DNA of 54,527 nucleotides. It comes from Chitinophagaceae bacterium (GTDB lineage Bacteria > Bacteroidota > Bacteroidia > Chitinophagales > Chitinophagaceae). This document shows positions 16,424-25,080 of this stretch, piece after piece (the stretch's first letter is position 1; every line of letters starts with the position of its first letter). The stretch is from contig JAOAGO010000018.1 in assembly GCA_026415715.1 (NCBI GenBank), positions 1-54,527 of the forward strand, written 5' to 3'. Under the pieces are notes generated by a model. It was not told the DNA's origin. It did not search any database and saw only the letters and a list, made by a program, of their open reading frames with translations. Both the position numbers and the translations under genes were made by a program.

Positions 16424-17665
16424 CTACCGCACATTTACGTTTAATGCCAGATATATCATCACGCCAAGCGAAATGCCGGCAGTAAATAAAAACATGATGC
16501 TGCTTCCAAAGACAGTCCAAACCGCCCCGGCCAGAATACTGGCCAGTAATATGCAAATGCTTTCGCAACTGGTATAAAAGCCGATAGCAGTGGCCGTATC
16601 TTTAGGGGACGAGAGATTGGCTATCCAGGCTTTGATAACCCCCTCGGTTGCCGCGGCATAAATACCGTATAAACCAAACAAAGAAAAAATGGCCGGAAGG
16701 GAGGGCTGAGAGGCAAAACCCCCATATACCACAGCATACACCAAAATTCCGGCAAGAATTATTTTTTTAAATCCCAGCTTATCGGCAAGCCAGCCGGCCG
16801 GAAAGGAAGCAAGGGCATATACCAGATTGTAAAAAATATAGGCTGCGATGGTAATTGTTTCTGCCGTCAGCGTTTGCCCGGAAAAGCGAATGGTGACATT
16901 TTCTAAAGATTGTCGGGTCATTAGCAGTAAAAAAACATCGGAACTGTTCACCAGAGAAAAGGCCAGAAAGGCCGGTACGATTTTTCTGAACAGCGGGTTT
17001 GCATTTTTCCAATACTGGAAATAGGAAAAAAAATGTTCGGGCTGAACCGATTTTCCCTGAATTTTTTTTTCTTTAATAAGAAAGAGGAGGAGTACGGAGA
17101 ACAAACCGGGAATAAAAGCGAGATAAAAAAGGGTTTCGTACCGGCCCGGGAACTGTAAAAGAAAAACAAAAGAAAGCATCGGCCCTATGGCAGCGCCCAG
17201 GGTATCCATGCTGCGATGAAAGCCGAATACCCTGGCTTTGGTCTGTGAGGTGGCTTCGGCAGAAAGCAAAGCATCCCGGGGTGCGGTACGCATCCCTTTG
17301 CCCAGCCGGTCAAGCGAACGGGCTAAAAAAATCCAGGGAAGCCATGTCCATACGGCCATCATCGGTTTGGAAATGGCGCTTAGTAAATAACCTCCTTTCA
17401 AAAAAGGAAGTCGCTGCCCTTTAAGGTCACTCCATTGCCCGAAGTATCCTTTGCTGACTCCGGCTATGAACTGTACCAGGCCTTCTAAAATTCCAATCAG
17501 AAAAATACTGAATCCGATTTCACTAAGATATGCCGGCATTACAGGATATAACATTTCACTGGCTACATCGGCCAGCAAGCTGACAACCGAAAGCAAAATC
17601 ACCGTACGACTGATAATTTGCATGGACCATTCCGAATGACCGTAAGATAGCATATTTGAAAACAT
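16424..17665 (-). CDS. MFS transporter (12-TM, drug/metabolite efflux type)
   Basis: 413 aa major facilitator with about 12 hydrophobic helices. The loop 2-3 signature SKGYFGQWSDLKGQRLPFLK and SLDRLGKGMRTAPRDALLSA are typical of a Bacteroidota MFS group. The second half repeats the pattern in PAGWLADKLGFKKIILAGIL. Substrate is unknown. The first ATG (17665) gives a 14-residue hydrophilic lead; the internal Met at 17623 (MQIISRTVILL) is an equally good start. It is divergent from mreB and convergent with the tryptophan dioxygenase gene (25 bases apart). Confidence 0.85.
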   Translation of the reverse strand: MFSNMLSYGHSEWSMQIISRTVILLSVVSLLADVASEMLYPVMPAYLSEIGFSIFLIGILEGLVQFIAGVSKGYFGQWSDLKGQRLPFLKGGYLLSAISKPMMAVWTWLPWIFLARSLDRLGKGMRTAPRDALLSAEATSQTKARVFGFHRSMDTLGAAIGPMLSFVFLLQFPGRYETLFYLAFIPGLFSVLLLFLIKEKKIQGKSVQPEHFFSYFQYWKNANPLFRKIVPAFLAFSLVNSSDVFLLLMTRQSLENVTIRFSGQTLTAETITIAAYIFYNLVYALASFPAGWLADKLGFKKIILAGILVYAVVYGGFASQPSLPAIFSLFGLYGIYAAATEGVIKAWIANLSSPKDTATAIGFYTSCESICILLASILAGAVWTVFGSSIMFLFTAGISLGVMIYLALNVNVR

Positions 17666-17728
17666 AGTATCAGGGCACCTTTTAAATTTTTAAAATGAAC
17701 TTAAAAAGTATCCGGGGAAGGAAACTTC

Positions 17729-17760
17729 TTTGATTTTTCCGATTATTTATTTCACCTTTG
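17729..17760 (+). promoter_or_regulatory. Promoter of the mre/rod operon
   Basis: TTTG (17729-17732) is followed after 20 bases by CACCTTTG (17753-17760), one mismatch from TAnnTTTG. The mreB ATG is 21 bases further. Five elongasome genes follow in tight order, so this probably drives the whole operon. Confidence 0.45.
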
Positions 17761-17781
17761 CCAACGAAATAAAGCGGGACA

Positions 17782-18807
17782 ATGGGACTTTTTAACTGGT
17801 TTACGCAGGAAATAGCAATTGATTTAGGCACAGCCAACACTCTCATCATTCATAATGATGAAGTGGTGGTGAACGAACCCAGCATTGTTGCTTTAGATCG
17901 TAATAATCCGAAAAACGTACTGGCGGTGGGCAGAAAGGCATTGATGATGCATGAAAAAACGCATGAAAATATCCGGACGGTAAGGCCGCTGAAAGACGGG
18001 GTGATTGCCGATTTTAACGCCGCAGAATTGATGATCCGGGAGCTGATCAAATTGGTTACTCCCAAAAAATCGCTGTTTCCTCCCAGCTGGCGTATGATGA
18101 TCTGTATTCCTTCTTCCATTACCGAAGTGGAAAAAAGAGCCGTAAGAGACAGTGCGGAGCAGGCCGGCGCCAAAGAGGTTTATCTGATTCATGAACCGAT
18201 GGCTGCGGCACTGGGCATTGGTATAGATGTGGAAGAGCCGGTAGGCAACATGATTATAGATATTGGTGGAGGCACGACGGGAATAACCGTGATTGCACTG
18301 GCCGGCATTGTATGCGACCAAAGCATCCGTATTGCAGGAGATGAATTTACGGCAGATATTATTGAGGCTTTACGACGTTATCACAGTTTGCTGGTGGGCG
18401 AACGTACGGCCGAACAAATAAAAATACAGGTTGGCGCAGCGCTAAAGGAACTGGATAATCCCCCGGATGACTTTCCCGTTAACGGAAGAGACCTGGTAAC
18501 CGGCATACCCAAACAAATCATGGTAAGCTATCAGGAAATTGCTGAAGCGCTGGATAAGAGCATCTTTAAAATAGAAGAAGCCATCTTAAAAGCATTGGAA
18601 CAAACTCCGCCCGAGCTGGCTGCAGACATTTACCGACGAGGGCTTTACCTGACAGGCGGAGGAGCTTTATTGAGGGGGTTAGATAAGCGGTTAAGTCAGA
18701 AAATTAAACTGCCCGTGCATGTTGCGGAAGATCCGCTGAAAAGCGTAGTTCGCGGTACGGGTATAGCGTTGAAAAATTACAACAAATACCCCTTTATCAT
18801 GCGTTAA
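17782..18807 (+). CDS. mreB: Rod shape-determining protein MreB (bacterial actin)
   Basis: 341 aa, normal for MreB. Actin-fold ATP-binding motifs are visible: phosphate 1 IDLGTANTLI (about 13-22), phosphate 2 DIGGGTTGITVIAL, and adenosine motif LTGGGALLRGLDKRL near the C-terminus. MreB polymerises under the inner membrane and organises lateral peptidoglycan synthesis. It heads the operon mreB-mreC-mreD-mrdA-rodA. The start follows directly from MGLFNWFTQEIAIDLGTAN, the usual Bacteroidota N-terminus with an amphipathic membrane-binding tip. Confidence 0.97.
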   Translation: MGLFNWFTQEIAIDLGTANTLIIHNDEVVVNEPSIVALDRNNPKNVLAVGRKALMMHEKTHENIRTVRPLKDGVIADFNAAELMIRELIKLVTPKKSLFPPSWRMMICIPSSITEVEKRAVRDSAEQAGAKEVYLIHEPMAAALGIGIDVEEPVGNMIIDIGGGTTGITVIALAGIVCDQSIRIAGDEFTADIIEALRRYHSLLVGERTAEQIKIQVGAALKELDNPPDDFPVNGRDLVTGIPKQIMVSYQEIAEALDKSIFKIEEAILKALEQTPPELAADIYRRGLYLTGGGALLRGLDKRLSQKIKLPVHVAEDPLKSVVRGTGIALKNYNKYPFIMR

Positions 18808-18899
18808 AAACGGAAAGGCTATAAAGTGATAAGTCTTCGCTTTTAATATAGTTCGGGAAGAAGTAAAAAACATATGCTTTGTAAAATGTAAAGTATGGT

Positions 18900-19766
18900 A
18901 TGCGCAACCTTTTTCTGTTTCTCGGCCGCTACAAATATTTTCTGACATTTCTCTTCTTTCAGGGGGTTGCACTCTGGTTTTTATTTCGATTTAACCGTTT
19001 TCATCGGGTTCGTTTTATGGGGGTGGCCAATGAAATTACCGGCCGCATTAACAGTCAGTATAATCAACTGGAAGATTTTTTTTCTCTGCAAAAAGAAAAT
19101 GAACGACTCCATCGCTTTAATGATTCGCTGTTAAATTATTTGCCCTACAATTTTGTAAAAGCCGATACTTCAGTAAAAATTTTTCGGGATTCCCTTCGGT
19201 ATGATACCGTTTTTTTCTCTCGTCGTTATCTGAGCAGGCCTGCCGCGGTAATTTATAATACCACAAGTTCTTCCAAAAATTACATGCAAATCAATAAAGG
19301 AGCTTTGCATGGCATAAAAGACAATATGGCGGTAATCAGTTCCGACGGGTTCGTGGCGGGCCTCGTGGTGAATGTAAGTCCGCGGTTCAGCCAGGTAATG
19401 AGTTTGATACATGTGCAAAGCAGGGTGAGCGCTTCAATTAAGCGAACCGGCCACTTTGGCACCGTATTATGGGACGGAAAGGATCCGATGCGGCTGACAT
19501 TGAAAGATATACCTAAGGACGCAAAGGTACAACGCGGCGATACCGTGGTAACCAGCCCCTATTCTTTTCATTATCCTCCGGGATTTGTGATCGGATATGT
19601 AAGCGAAATAATAAAAGATAGAGGAAGCAACTTTTATATTCTGAAAATAAAACCTGCCGCAGATTTTTTCAACATACAAAATGTACATGTAATTGAAAAT
19701 CTTGACCGGACCGAACAGGTACAGTTAGATAAAGAAACCCGAAATAAAACAGAAAAAGAAAATTAA
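18900..19766 (+). CDS. mreC: Rod shape-determining protein MreC
   Basis: 288 aa bitopic protein. One N-terminal membrane helix (YFLTFLFFQGVALWFLF) is followed by a coiled-coil (QLEDFFSLQKENERLHRFND) and the periplasmic MreC beta-barrel pair. Core motifs include SSKNYMQINKGALHGIKDNM, VISSDGFVAGLVVNVSPRFS, RTGHFGTVLWDG and PYSFHYPPGFVIGYV. MreC links MreB filaments to PBP2 in the periplasm. The gene starts 93 bases after mreB and mreD follows 5 bases after its stop. Confidence 0.93.
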   Translation: MRNLFLFLGRYKYFLTFLFFQGVALWFLFRFNRFHRVRFMGVANEITGRINSQYNQLEDFFSLQKENERLHRFNDSLLNYLPYNFVKADTSVKIFRDSLRYDTVFFSRRYLSRPAAVIYNTTSSSKNYMQINKGALHGIKDNMAVISSDGFVAGLVVNVSPRFSQVMSLIHVQSRVSASIKRTGHFGTVLWDGKDPMRLTLKDIPKDAKVQRGDTVVTSPYSFHYPPGFVIGYVSEIIKDRGSNFYILKIKPAADFFNIQNVHVIENLDRTEQVQLDKETRNKTEKEN

Positions 19767-19771
19767 AAAAG

Positions 19772-20296
19772 GTGAGTGATTTTATCAGATACGGATTGCG
19801 CTACCTCATTTTATTACTGACTCAGGTATATCTGTTGAATAAAATTCCGCATCTTCACCGTTTTATTACGCCATATCTCTACTATCTGTTTATTTTATGG
19901 CTTCCGTTTCATATGCCCCGGCAGCTTTTAATTTTTATTGGTTTTATAACCGGATTGATTTTGGACTATTTTACGGTTACGCCGGGCTTACATGCGGCCG
20001 CCTGTTGCCTGATTGCTTATGTCAGGCCCTTTTTACTGGACCTCCTGCTCCCTAAAGAGGTTTCGGAAATGAATTATAAAGAACCTTCTCCCACCTCTTT
20101 AAACTGGGGGCCTTATTTATTTTATGCAATGGTTCTTACATTGCTTCACCATGGCTATCTTCTGTTTCTGGAATGGCTGAGTTTTGGCCGTTTTCTGGAT
20201 TTTGTAATCAAAGTAATTTCTACAACCTTTATCAGTTTAATGATGATTCTTGCTGTGGAATTGCTTTTTCCTCGAAAAAAGAAAGTGCGGGCCTAA
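19772..20296 (+). CDS. mreD: Rod shape-determining protein MreD
   Basis: 174 aa, almost entirely hydrophobic, with about five membrane helices (for example LRYLILLLTQVYLLNKIPHL and LLIFIGFITGLILDYFTVTP). GLILDYFTVTPGLHAAACCL matches the MreD pattern of a conserved acidic residue in a helix. The initiator is GTG at 19772, giving MSDFIRYGLRY. MreD belongs to the Rod complex with MreC, PBP2 and RodA. Identification rests on position plus topology; sequence conservation is low, as is usual for MreD. Confidence 0.9.
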   Translation: MSDFIRYGLRYLILLLTQVYLLNKIPHLHRFITPYLYYLFILWLPFHMPRQLLIFIGFITGLILDYFTVTPGLHAAACCLIAYVRPFLLDLLLPKEVSEMNYKEPSPTSLNWGPYLFYAMVLTLLHHGYLLFLEWLSFGRFLDFVIKVISTTFISLMMILAVELLFPRKKKVRA

Positions 20297-20440
20297 ACAA
20301 ATAATCTTTTCTTTCAGCTTTTCTCATACAAATTCCTTACCAAAGTTTTGGAAACCGAACCTTCATTGTCGTAACTTGCACAATCAAATTCAGGACAAAA
20401 GGCAATACTTTTTCTTTCTCCCGGGAAATAATTTTTAAAA

Positions 20441-22555
20441 ATGCCAGTTTACAACCAATCCAGAAACCGGTTTATAAAGATTATTATTGCCCTTACTTTT
20501 TTGATTATAACGGTACAGCTTTTCAAACTCCAGATTCTTCCCAGCCGGTTTCAGCAAATGGCACGGGAAAATGCGATTTTTGCCAAAATTAAATATCCGG
20601 AAAGAGGAATTATTTATGACAGAAACGGGAAAGCCATCCTGAACAACATCATTAGTTACGACCTTGTGGTTACCCCTTCGGAAACAAAAGGGTTGAATGT
20701 GCCCGAGTTTTGTTCACTTTTACAGATTGATACGGCCGAGTATAACAAAAAAATTGCAGAAGCCGTTTTCAAAAACACGGCGCTGAGGCCCTCCGTATTT
20801 CTTGAGCAGCTGAGCCCGCTACAAAAAGCCCGTTTTGAAGAAAACAGCTGGAAGTTTCCGGGATTTACACTGGTTGAACGGCCTGTTCGCACATTTCCAT
20901 ACCATGCGGCAGCCCACATTTTGGGATATGTCAGGGAAGTGGATCAAAAAGACATAGAACGGTCGGGAAATTTTTACCGGCAGGGTGATTATATCGGAAA
21001 AACCGGACTGGAAGCATATTATGAAAAAATCCTGATGGGAATCCGTGGCGTGGAATACTGGATTAAAGACAATAAAAACCGGCTGGTTGCGCATTTCGAA
21101 AAAGGAGCTTATGATACACCTGCTGTAGCCGGCAGGGCATTAAAAACCTATCTGGATATAGAACTGCAGCAACTGGCCGAAAAGCTGATGAGCAACAAAC
21201 TCGGCGGGCTCGTAGCCATTGAGCCTTCAACCGGCGGAATTCTGGCCATGGTTTCGGGGCCAACTTACAATCCAAATGATCTGACCGGTGCGCAAGGAGG
21301 TAAAAATTTTGCCCGTCTTCAGTTGGATGTTACAGGCCCTTTATTGAATCGCGCCATCAATGGCCTGTATGAGCCGGGTTCAACCTTTAAACCATTAGGC
21401 GCACTGGTTGCCCTCGATGAAGGACTTATTACCCCATCATACGGTTATCCCTGCGGCGGAAGGTACAGAGGCTGCGGCACTGGAAAACCCCGATGTACAC
21501 ATTCCGGCGGGGGACATTCCGCCAACCTCAGAAATGCTATTGCATACTCCTGCAATTCCTACTTTACGCATTTGTATCGCCTGGCCGTAGATAACCCGAA
21601 ATACAAAAATGTAAAGGTGGGCTATATGAAATGGAGAGAATATATGAATCTTTTCGGGCTTGGAGTCAGGTTAGGCGTTGATCTTCCCAGTGAAAACAAA
21701 GGTAACATACCCGACACCACAAGTTATAACAGGCAATATAAGGGTGAATGGAACTCCTGCACCAACCTTACACTGGGAATTGGACAAGATCAGATGCAGG
21801 CCACACCGCTTCAATTAGCCAATGCCATGTGTATTATTGCCAACAGAGGATACTATTACACACCCCATTTTGTAAAATCCATAGAAGACGAAACCATGGA
21901 GGATTCATCCCTAATGAATCCTTTCAGAAAAAAACATGAAGTGCTTACGCATATTCCCGATTCCGCATACGAGGCTGTTATTGACGGCATGTATGATGTG
22001 GTACGAATCGGAACGGCGAGAGTAGTAAACATTCCCGGAATAAAAATTTGTGCCAAAACAGGTACAGCAGAAAATTATACCATTATACATGGACGAAGAG
22101 TTAAATTGCAGAACAACTCTTTATTTGTTTGCTTTGCGCCGAAAGACACTCCTAAAATTGCCATTGCTGTTTGTGTACAAAACGCCGGCTACGGCGCAAA
22201 ATGGGCCGGGCCGATTGCCAAAATTTTAATTGAAAAATATCTGACCGATACACTGAGAAAAAAAACAGCCGCCGAGGCCGAACGTATTTCCAAAGCAAAA
22301 CTCATTCCTCCTCATTACAGGCTTTTACAATATCAGACAGACTCGGTGAGAGCCTATGAATGGTTTAAAATGACAAAAGACAGCAGCCATATAAAAAAAT
22401 TCAGAAGACAGTATTGGCAAGATACGACGACTTCGGAACCTAAACTGGAAAATGAAAAAAACAATAAGCCAAACGGGAAGTTGTACAGAAAAGAATCAGA
22501 CCCCTTACACCTTACTTTTTGTAATTTGAACCTTTATGGCCGTTCAAAAACCTGA
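20441..22555 (+). CDS. mrdA: Penicillin-binding protein 2 (elongasome transpeptidase)
   Basis: 704 aa class B PBP, somewhat longer than E. coli PBP2 (633) because of a C-terminal tail. A single N-terminal helix (IIIALTFLIITVQLFKLQIL) anchors it. The pedestal domain includes ERGIIYDRNGKAIL (54-67), typical of PBP2/PBP3 proteins. The acyl-transferase motifs are all intact: S314-T-F-K317 in GSTFKPLG, SCN (370-372) and KTGT (539-542). It cross-links peptidoglycan in the side wall together with RodA. The gene follows mreD by 144 bases and overlaps rodA by 20 bases. A cysteine-rich loop (CGGRYRGCGTGKPRC) sits between the first two motifs. Confidence 0.95.
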   Translation: MPVYNQSRNRFIKIIIALTFLIITVQLFKLQILPSRFQQMARENAIFAKIKYPERGIIYDRNGKAILNNIISYDLVVTPSETKGLNVPEFCSLLQIDTAEYNKKIAEAVFKNTALRPSVFLEQLSPLQKARFEENSWKFPGFTLVERPVRTFPYHAAAHILGYVREVDQKDIERSGNFYRQGDYIGKTGLEAYYEKILMGIRGVEYWIKDNKNRLVAHFEKGAYDTPAVAGRALKTYLDIELQQLAEKLMSNKLGGLVAIEPSTGGILAMVSGPTYNPNDLTGAQGGKNFARLQLDVTGPLLNRAINGLYEPGSTFKPLGALVALDEGLITPSYGYPCGGRYRGCGTGKPRCTHSGGGHSANLRNAIAYSCNSYFTHLYRLAVDNPKYKNVKVGYMKWREYMNLFGLGVRLGVDLPSENKGNIPDTTSYNRQYKGEWNSCTNLTLGIGQDQMQATPLQLANAMCIIANRGYYYTPHFVKSIEDETMEDSSLMNPFRKKHEVLTHIPDSAYEAVIDGMYDVVRIGTARVVNIPGIKICAKTGTAENYTIIHGRRVKLQNNSLFVCFAPKDTPKIAIAVCVQNAGYGAKWAGPIAKILIEKYLTDTLRKKTAAEAERISKAKLIPPHYRLLQYQTDSVRAYEWFKMTKDSSHIKKFRRQYWQDTTTSEPKLENEKNNKPNGKLYRKESDPLHLTFCNLNLYGRSKT

Positions 22556-23876
22556 AATATCAAAAGGAACCGACTGGTTCTTGCTGAGTATTTATTTTTT
22601 GCTGGTCGGCATCGGACTAACGGCCATATTTGCGGTAACCTATAAAGAAGGAGATCCTGTACTGCAAAGTTTTTTTCGCTTTAAAACCGATTACAGCAAA
22701 CAACTTTATTTTTTTCTGGCTGCCTGTTTTATCGGACTGATGATTTTGCTTACCGATTCAAAATTTTTTACGGCCACAGCCAATCTGGGATATCTGTCAG
22801 GCATTCTGGCCATGCTGCTCGTATTTCCTTTTCATTCCAAAGTGAAGGGTACGGAATCTATTATTCGGCTGGGAGCATTTAATTTTCAACCGGCTGAATT
22901 CTGTAAATTATTTGTAGCATTGGCGCTGGCCAAATACCTTTCCCGGCCTGAGACCGATTTCAGCAAAACCCGTTCTCAACTGATTGCTTCGTTTATTGTA
23001 CTGCTGCCGGCCGCCCTATCTGTGCTGCAAAAAGAAACCGGACTGGCGCTGGTTTATTTTTCCTTTTTTATTGTGATGTATCGCGAAGGGCTTCCGGCCT
23101 ATATTCTCATTACGGGGTTTGCCGTTGCCGCTTTGATTGTAGCCTCTATCCTGGTACCGCCAAATACGCTGGCTCTAATATTATCCGGCATTGCATTAGT
23201 TTATATTTATGTCAACAGGCGCCGGCTGAAGAAGAAAAGAGGGTTACTTTTTACCGTCTTGTTTTTATGGTTATTGTGCGTAGGCATTCAACGCTTTCTG
23301 GTACCCTATCTTTTTAAACATGTATTACAGAAACATCAGGTAGAACGAATTTTTGAATTATTCGGAAAGGACAACCCTTATGCCGACGAAAAAGAAAATA
23401 TGAAAACCGAAAATCTTCGGAAAAAGAAAGAAAGCGGTACCAGCTACAACGTCAGGCAGTCAAAAATTGCCATCGGCAGCGGGCGCATCTTCGGCAAAGG
23501 AATCCTCAGCGCCACACAAACCCGTTATGATTTTGTGCCGGAACAAAGAACCGATTTTATTTTCTGCACCATCGGCGAAGGTTTTGGCTTTATCGGAAGC
23601 ATCATACTTCTCGGATTGTATTTGCTGATGCTTTTCCGCATTATTACCATTGCCGAAAAGCAGCGCAGCGTTTTCAGCCGGTGTTATGCCTATGGTGTAG
23701 CCTCCGTTTTGTTTTTTCATATTGCCATCAACATCGGCATGACCGTGGGCCTGGCTCCGGTAATCGGTATTCCTCTGCCATTTGTAAGCTACGGAGGCAC
23801 ATCTTTACTTACTTTCAGTATCATGCTGTTTATCCTGCTTCGGCTGGATGCCGACCGGCAAATGATCTTGCGCTAA
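22536..23876 (+). CDS. rodA: Peptidoglycan glycosyltransferase RodA (SEDS family)
   Basis: 446 aa polytopic SEDS protein with about ten membrane helices. It polymerises lipid II glycan strands with PBP2. Conserved features are FNFQPAEFCKLFVALALAKY in helix 4-5, LPAALSVLQKETGLALVYFS (containing the QxExGxAL-type pattern), EQRTDFIFCTIGEGFGFIGS, and the C-terminal PFVSYGGTSLLTFSIML. An extra soluble loop of about 60 residues before EQRTDFIF (KDNPYADEKENMKTENLRKK) is longer than in E. coli RodA (370 aa). The ATG at 22536 lies inside mrdA (20-base overlap), showing translational coupling. Confidence 0.95.
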   Translation: MAVQKPEISKGTDWFLLSIYFLLVGIGLTAIFAVTYKEGDPVLQSFFRFKTDYSKQLYFFLAACFIGLMILLTDSKFFTATANLGYLSGILAMLLVFPFHSKVKGTESIIRLGAFNFQPAEFCKLFVALALAKYLSRPETDFSKTRSQLIASFIVLLPAALSVLQKETGLALVYFSFFIVMYREGLPAYILITGFAVAALIVASILVPPNTLALILSGIALVYIYVNRRRLKKKRGLLFTVLFLWLLCVGIQRFLVPYLFKHVLQKHQVERIFELFGKDNPYADEKENMKTENLRKKKESGTSYNVRQSKIAIGSGRIFGKGILSATQTRYDFVPEQRTDFIFCTIGEGFGFIGSIILLGLYLLMLFRIITIAEKQRSVFSRCYAYGVASVLFFHIAINIGMTVGLAPVIGIPLPFVSYGGTSLLTFSIMLFILLRLDADRQMILR

Positions 23877-23929
23877 GTCGGAAAATTTGGATAAACCGGC
23901 ATAATGCGCTCGCATACACATTCCTTGAA

Positions 23930-24961
23930 TTATTTTCCAGACGATTCATGATTCAAAGTTTTCCATAACATATCTTTCAGCTCGGTTAGCCCTTGTCCCG
24001 TTACCGATGAAATGAATACATGAGGTATATCTTCGGGCAACTGCCGCTTTATTTCTTCCATAATTTGTTTATCCCATTCTTCAGAATGTGTACCTGCCAG
24101 CAAATCACATTTACTGACGGCAATTACAAAATCCTTTTGCAACAACTCAGGATTATATTTTCTGAGTTCGTTTTTGAGAATGTCAAATTCTTTGCGGTGG
24201 TCGGTGCTGTCGGCCGGAATCACAAACAGTAACACGGCATTACGTTCAATGTGTCTTAAAAAGCGATGGCCAAGACCTTTGCCCTCGGCAGCGCCTTCAA
24301 TCAGGCCCGGCAAATCGGCCATGCAGAAACTGAAATGATCCCGGTAGGACACTATGCCTAATTGTGGCGCCAGGGTTGTAAAAGGATAATCGGCAATTTT
24401 GGGTTTTGCTGCCGAAAGTACCGACAGTAATGTAGATTTTCCTGCATTCGGAAATCCCACCAATCCCACATCGGCCAGCAGTTTTAGTTCCAGAATTTTC
24501 CAACCTTCCACGCCGGGCAAACCGGGCTGAGCATAGTCGGGCGCCTGATTCGTGGGGGTGGCAAACCGGGCATTCCCCAGTCCGCCTTTACCTCCGGGCA
24601 GCCAGATGATTTCCTGTCCGTCTTCCAGAATTTCAGCTTCAATTTTTCCGGTTTCAGCATCTTTGGCCACAGTGCCTACCGGCACTTCAATAATTACATC
24701 TTTGCCATCTTTTCCTGTGCAACGATTTGCCCCTCCTTTTTCCCCATCCCCGGCAATTATATGTTTCTGATAGCGTAAATGAAATAAGGTCCACAAATGG
24801 CGATTCCCTTTCAGAATGATATGACCACCCCTGCCGCCATCACCACCGTCGGGTCCTCCAAAAGCATTATATTTCATTCTGAGAAAATGGCGGTTACCCG
24901 CTCCGCCATGCCCGCTGCGGCAAAAAATTCGGATCTGATCAATAAATTGAGTTTGCGACAC
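23930..24961 (-). CDS. obg: GTPase Obg (CgtA)
   Basis: 343 aa ribosome-assembly GTPase. The N-terminal glycine-rich OBG fold is clear (CRSGHGGAGNRHF, then GGPDGGDGGRGGHIIL). The GTPase motifs are G1 GFPNAGKS (169-176), FTTLAPQLG for G2, DLPGLIEGAAEGKGLGHRFL for G3 and SKCDL for G4. Obg acts in 50S maturation and growth control. The initiator is GTG at 24961 (MSQTQFIDQIRIFCRSG aligns with the family start), and it lies inside an 18-base dyad. A TTG-N20-TACTTTTG promoter is directly upstream. Confidence 0.96.
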   Translation of the reverse strand: MSQTQFIDQIRIFCRSGHGGAGNRHFLRMKYNAFGGPDGGDGGRGGHIILKGNRHLWTLFHLRYQKHIIAGDGEKGGANRCTGKDGKDVIIEVPVGTVAKDAETGKIEAEILEDGQEIIWLPGGKGGLGNARFATPTNQAPDYAQPGLPGVEGWKILELKLLADVGLVGFPNAGKSTLLSVLSAAKPKIADYPFTTLAPQLGIVSYRDHFSFCMADLPGLIEGAAEGKGLGHRFLRHIERNAVLLFVIPADSTDHRKEFDILKNELRKYNPELLQKDFVIAVSKCDLLAGTHSEEWDKQIMEEIKRQLPEDIPHVFISSVTGQGLTELKDMLWKTLNHESSGK

Positions 24962-24975
24962 TTTATTTAAAGTGT
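24958..24975 (-). promoter_or_regulatory. Dyad covering the obg start codon
   Basis: On the minus strand ACACTTTA-AA-TAAAGTGT is a perfect inverted repeat of 8-base arms. The GTG initiator of obg lies in the 3' arm. As RNA it can fold into a 7-bp stem with an AAAU loop, placing the start codon in the stem. It may act as an RNA hairpin limiting initiation or as a DNA operator. The structure is seen directly; the function is inferred. Confidence 0.4.
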
Positions 24976-24982
24976 TTTACGG

Positions 24983-25013
24983 CAAAAGTAAATGAACCCT
25001 TCAGCTAAGGCAA
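24983..25013 (-). promoter_or_regulatory. Promoter of obg
   Basis: TTG (25013-25011), 20-base spacer, then TACTTTTG (24990-24983) on the minus strand. The TTG is the end of the U-tract of the preceding terminator (TATTTTTTTG), so terminator and promoter share bases. The obg GTG is 22 bases past the -7 box. Confidence 0.55.
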
Positions 25014-25046
25014 AAAAATAAGGCGGTGTATTTTCGGACACCGCCT
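25011..25046 (-). terminator. Rho-independent terminator of the T9SS-sorted protein gene
   Basis: AGGCGGTGT (minus-strand 25046-25038) pairs perfectly with ACACCGCCT (25029-25021) around an 8-base loop, followed by TATTTTTTTG. It starts 34 bases after the stop of the minus-strand gene at 25081. Confidence 0.85.
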
Positions 25047-25080
25047 CACTCATTCTACAATGGATGATTAGAATTCTTAA

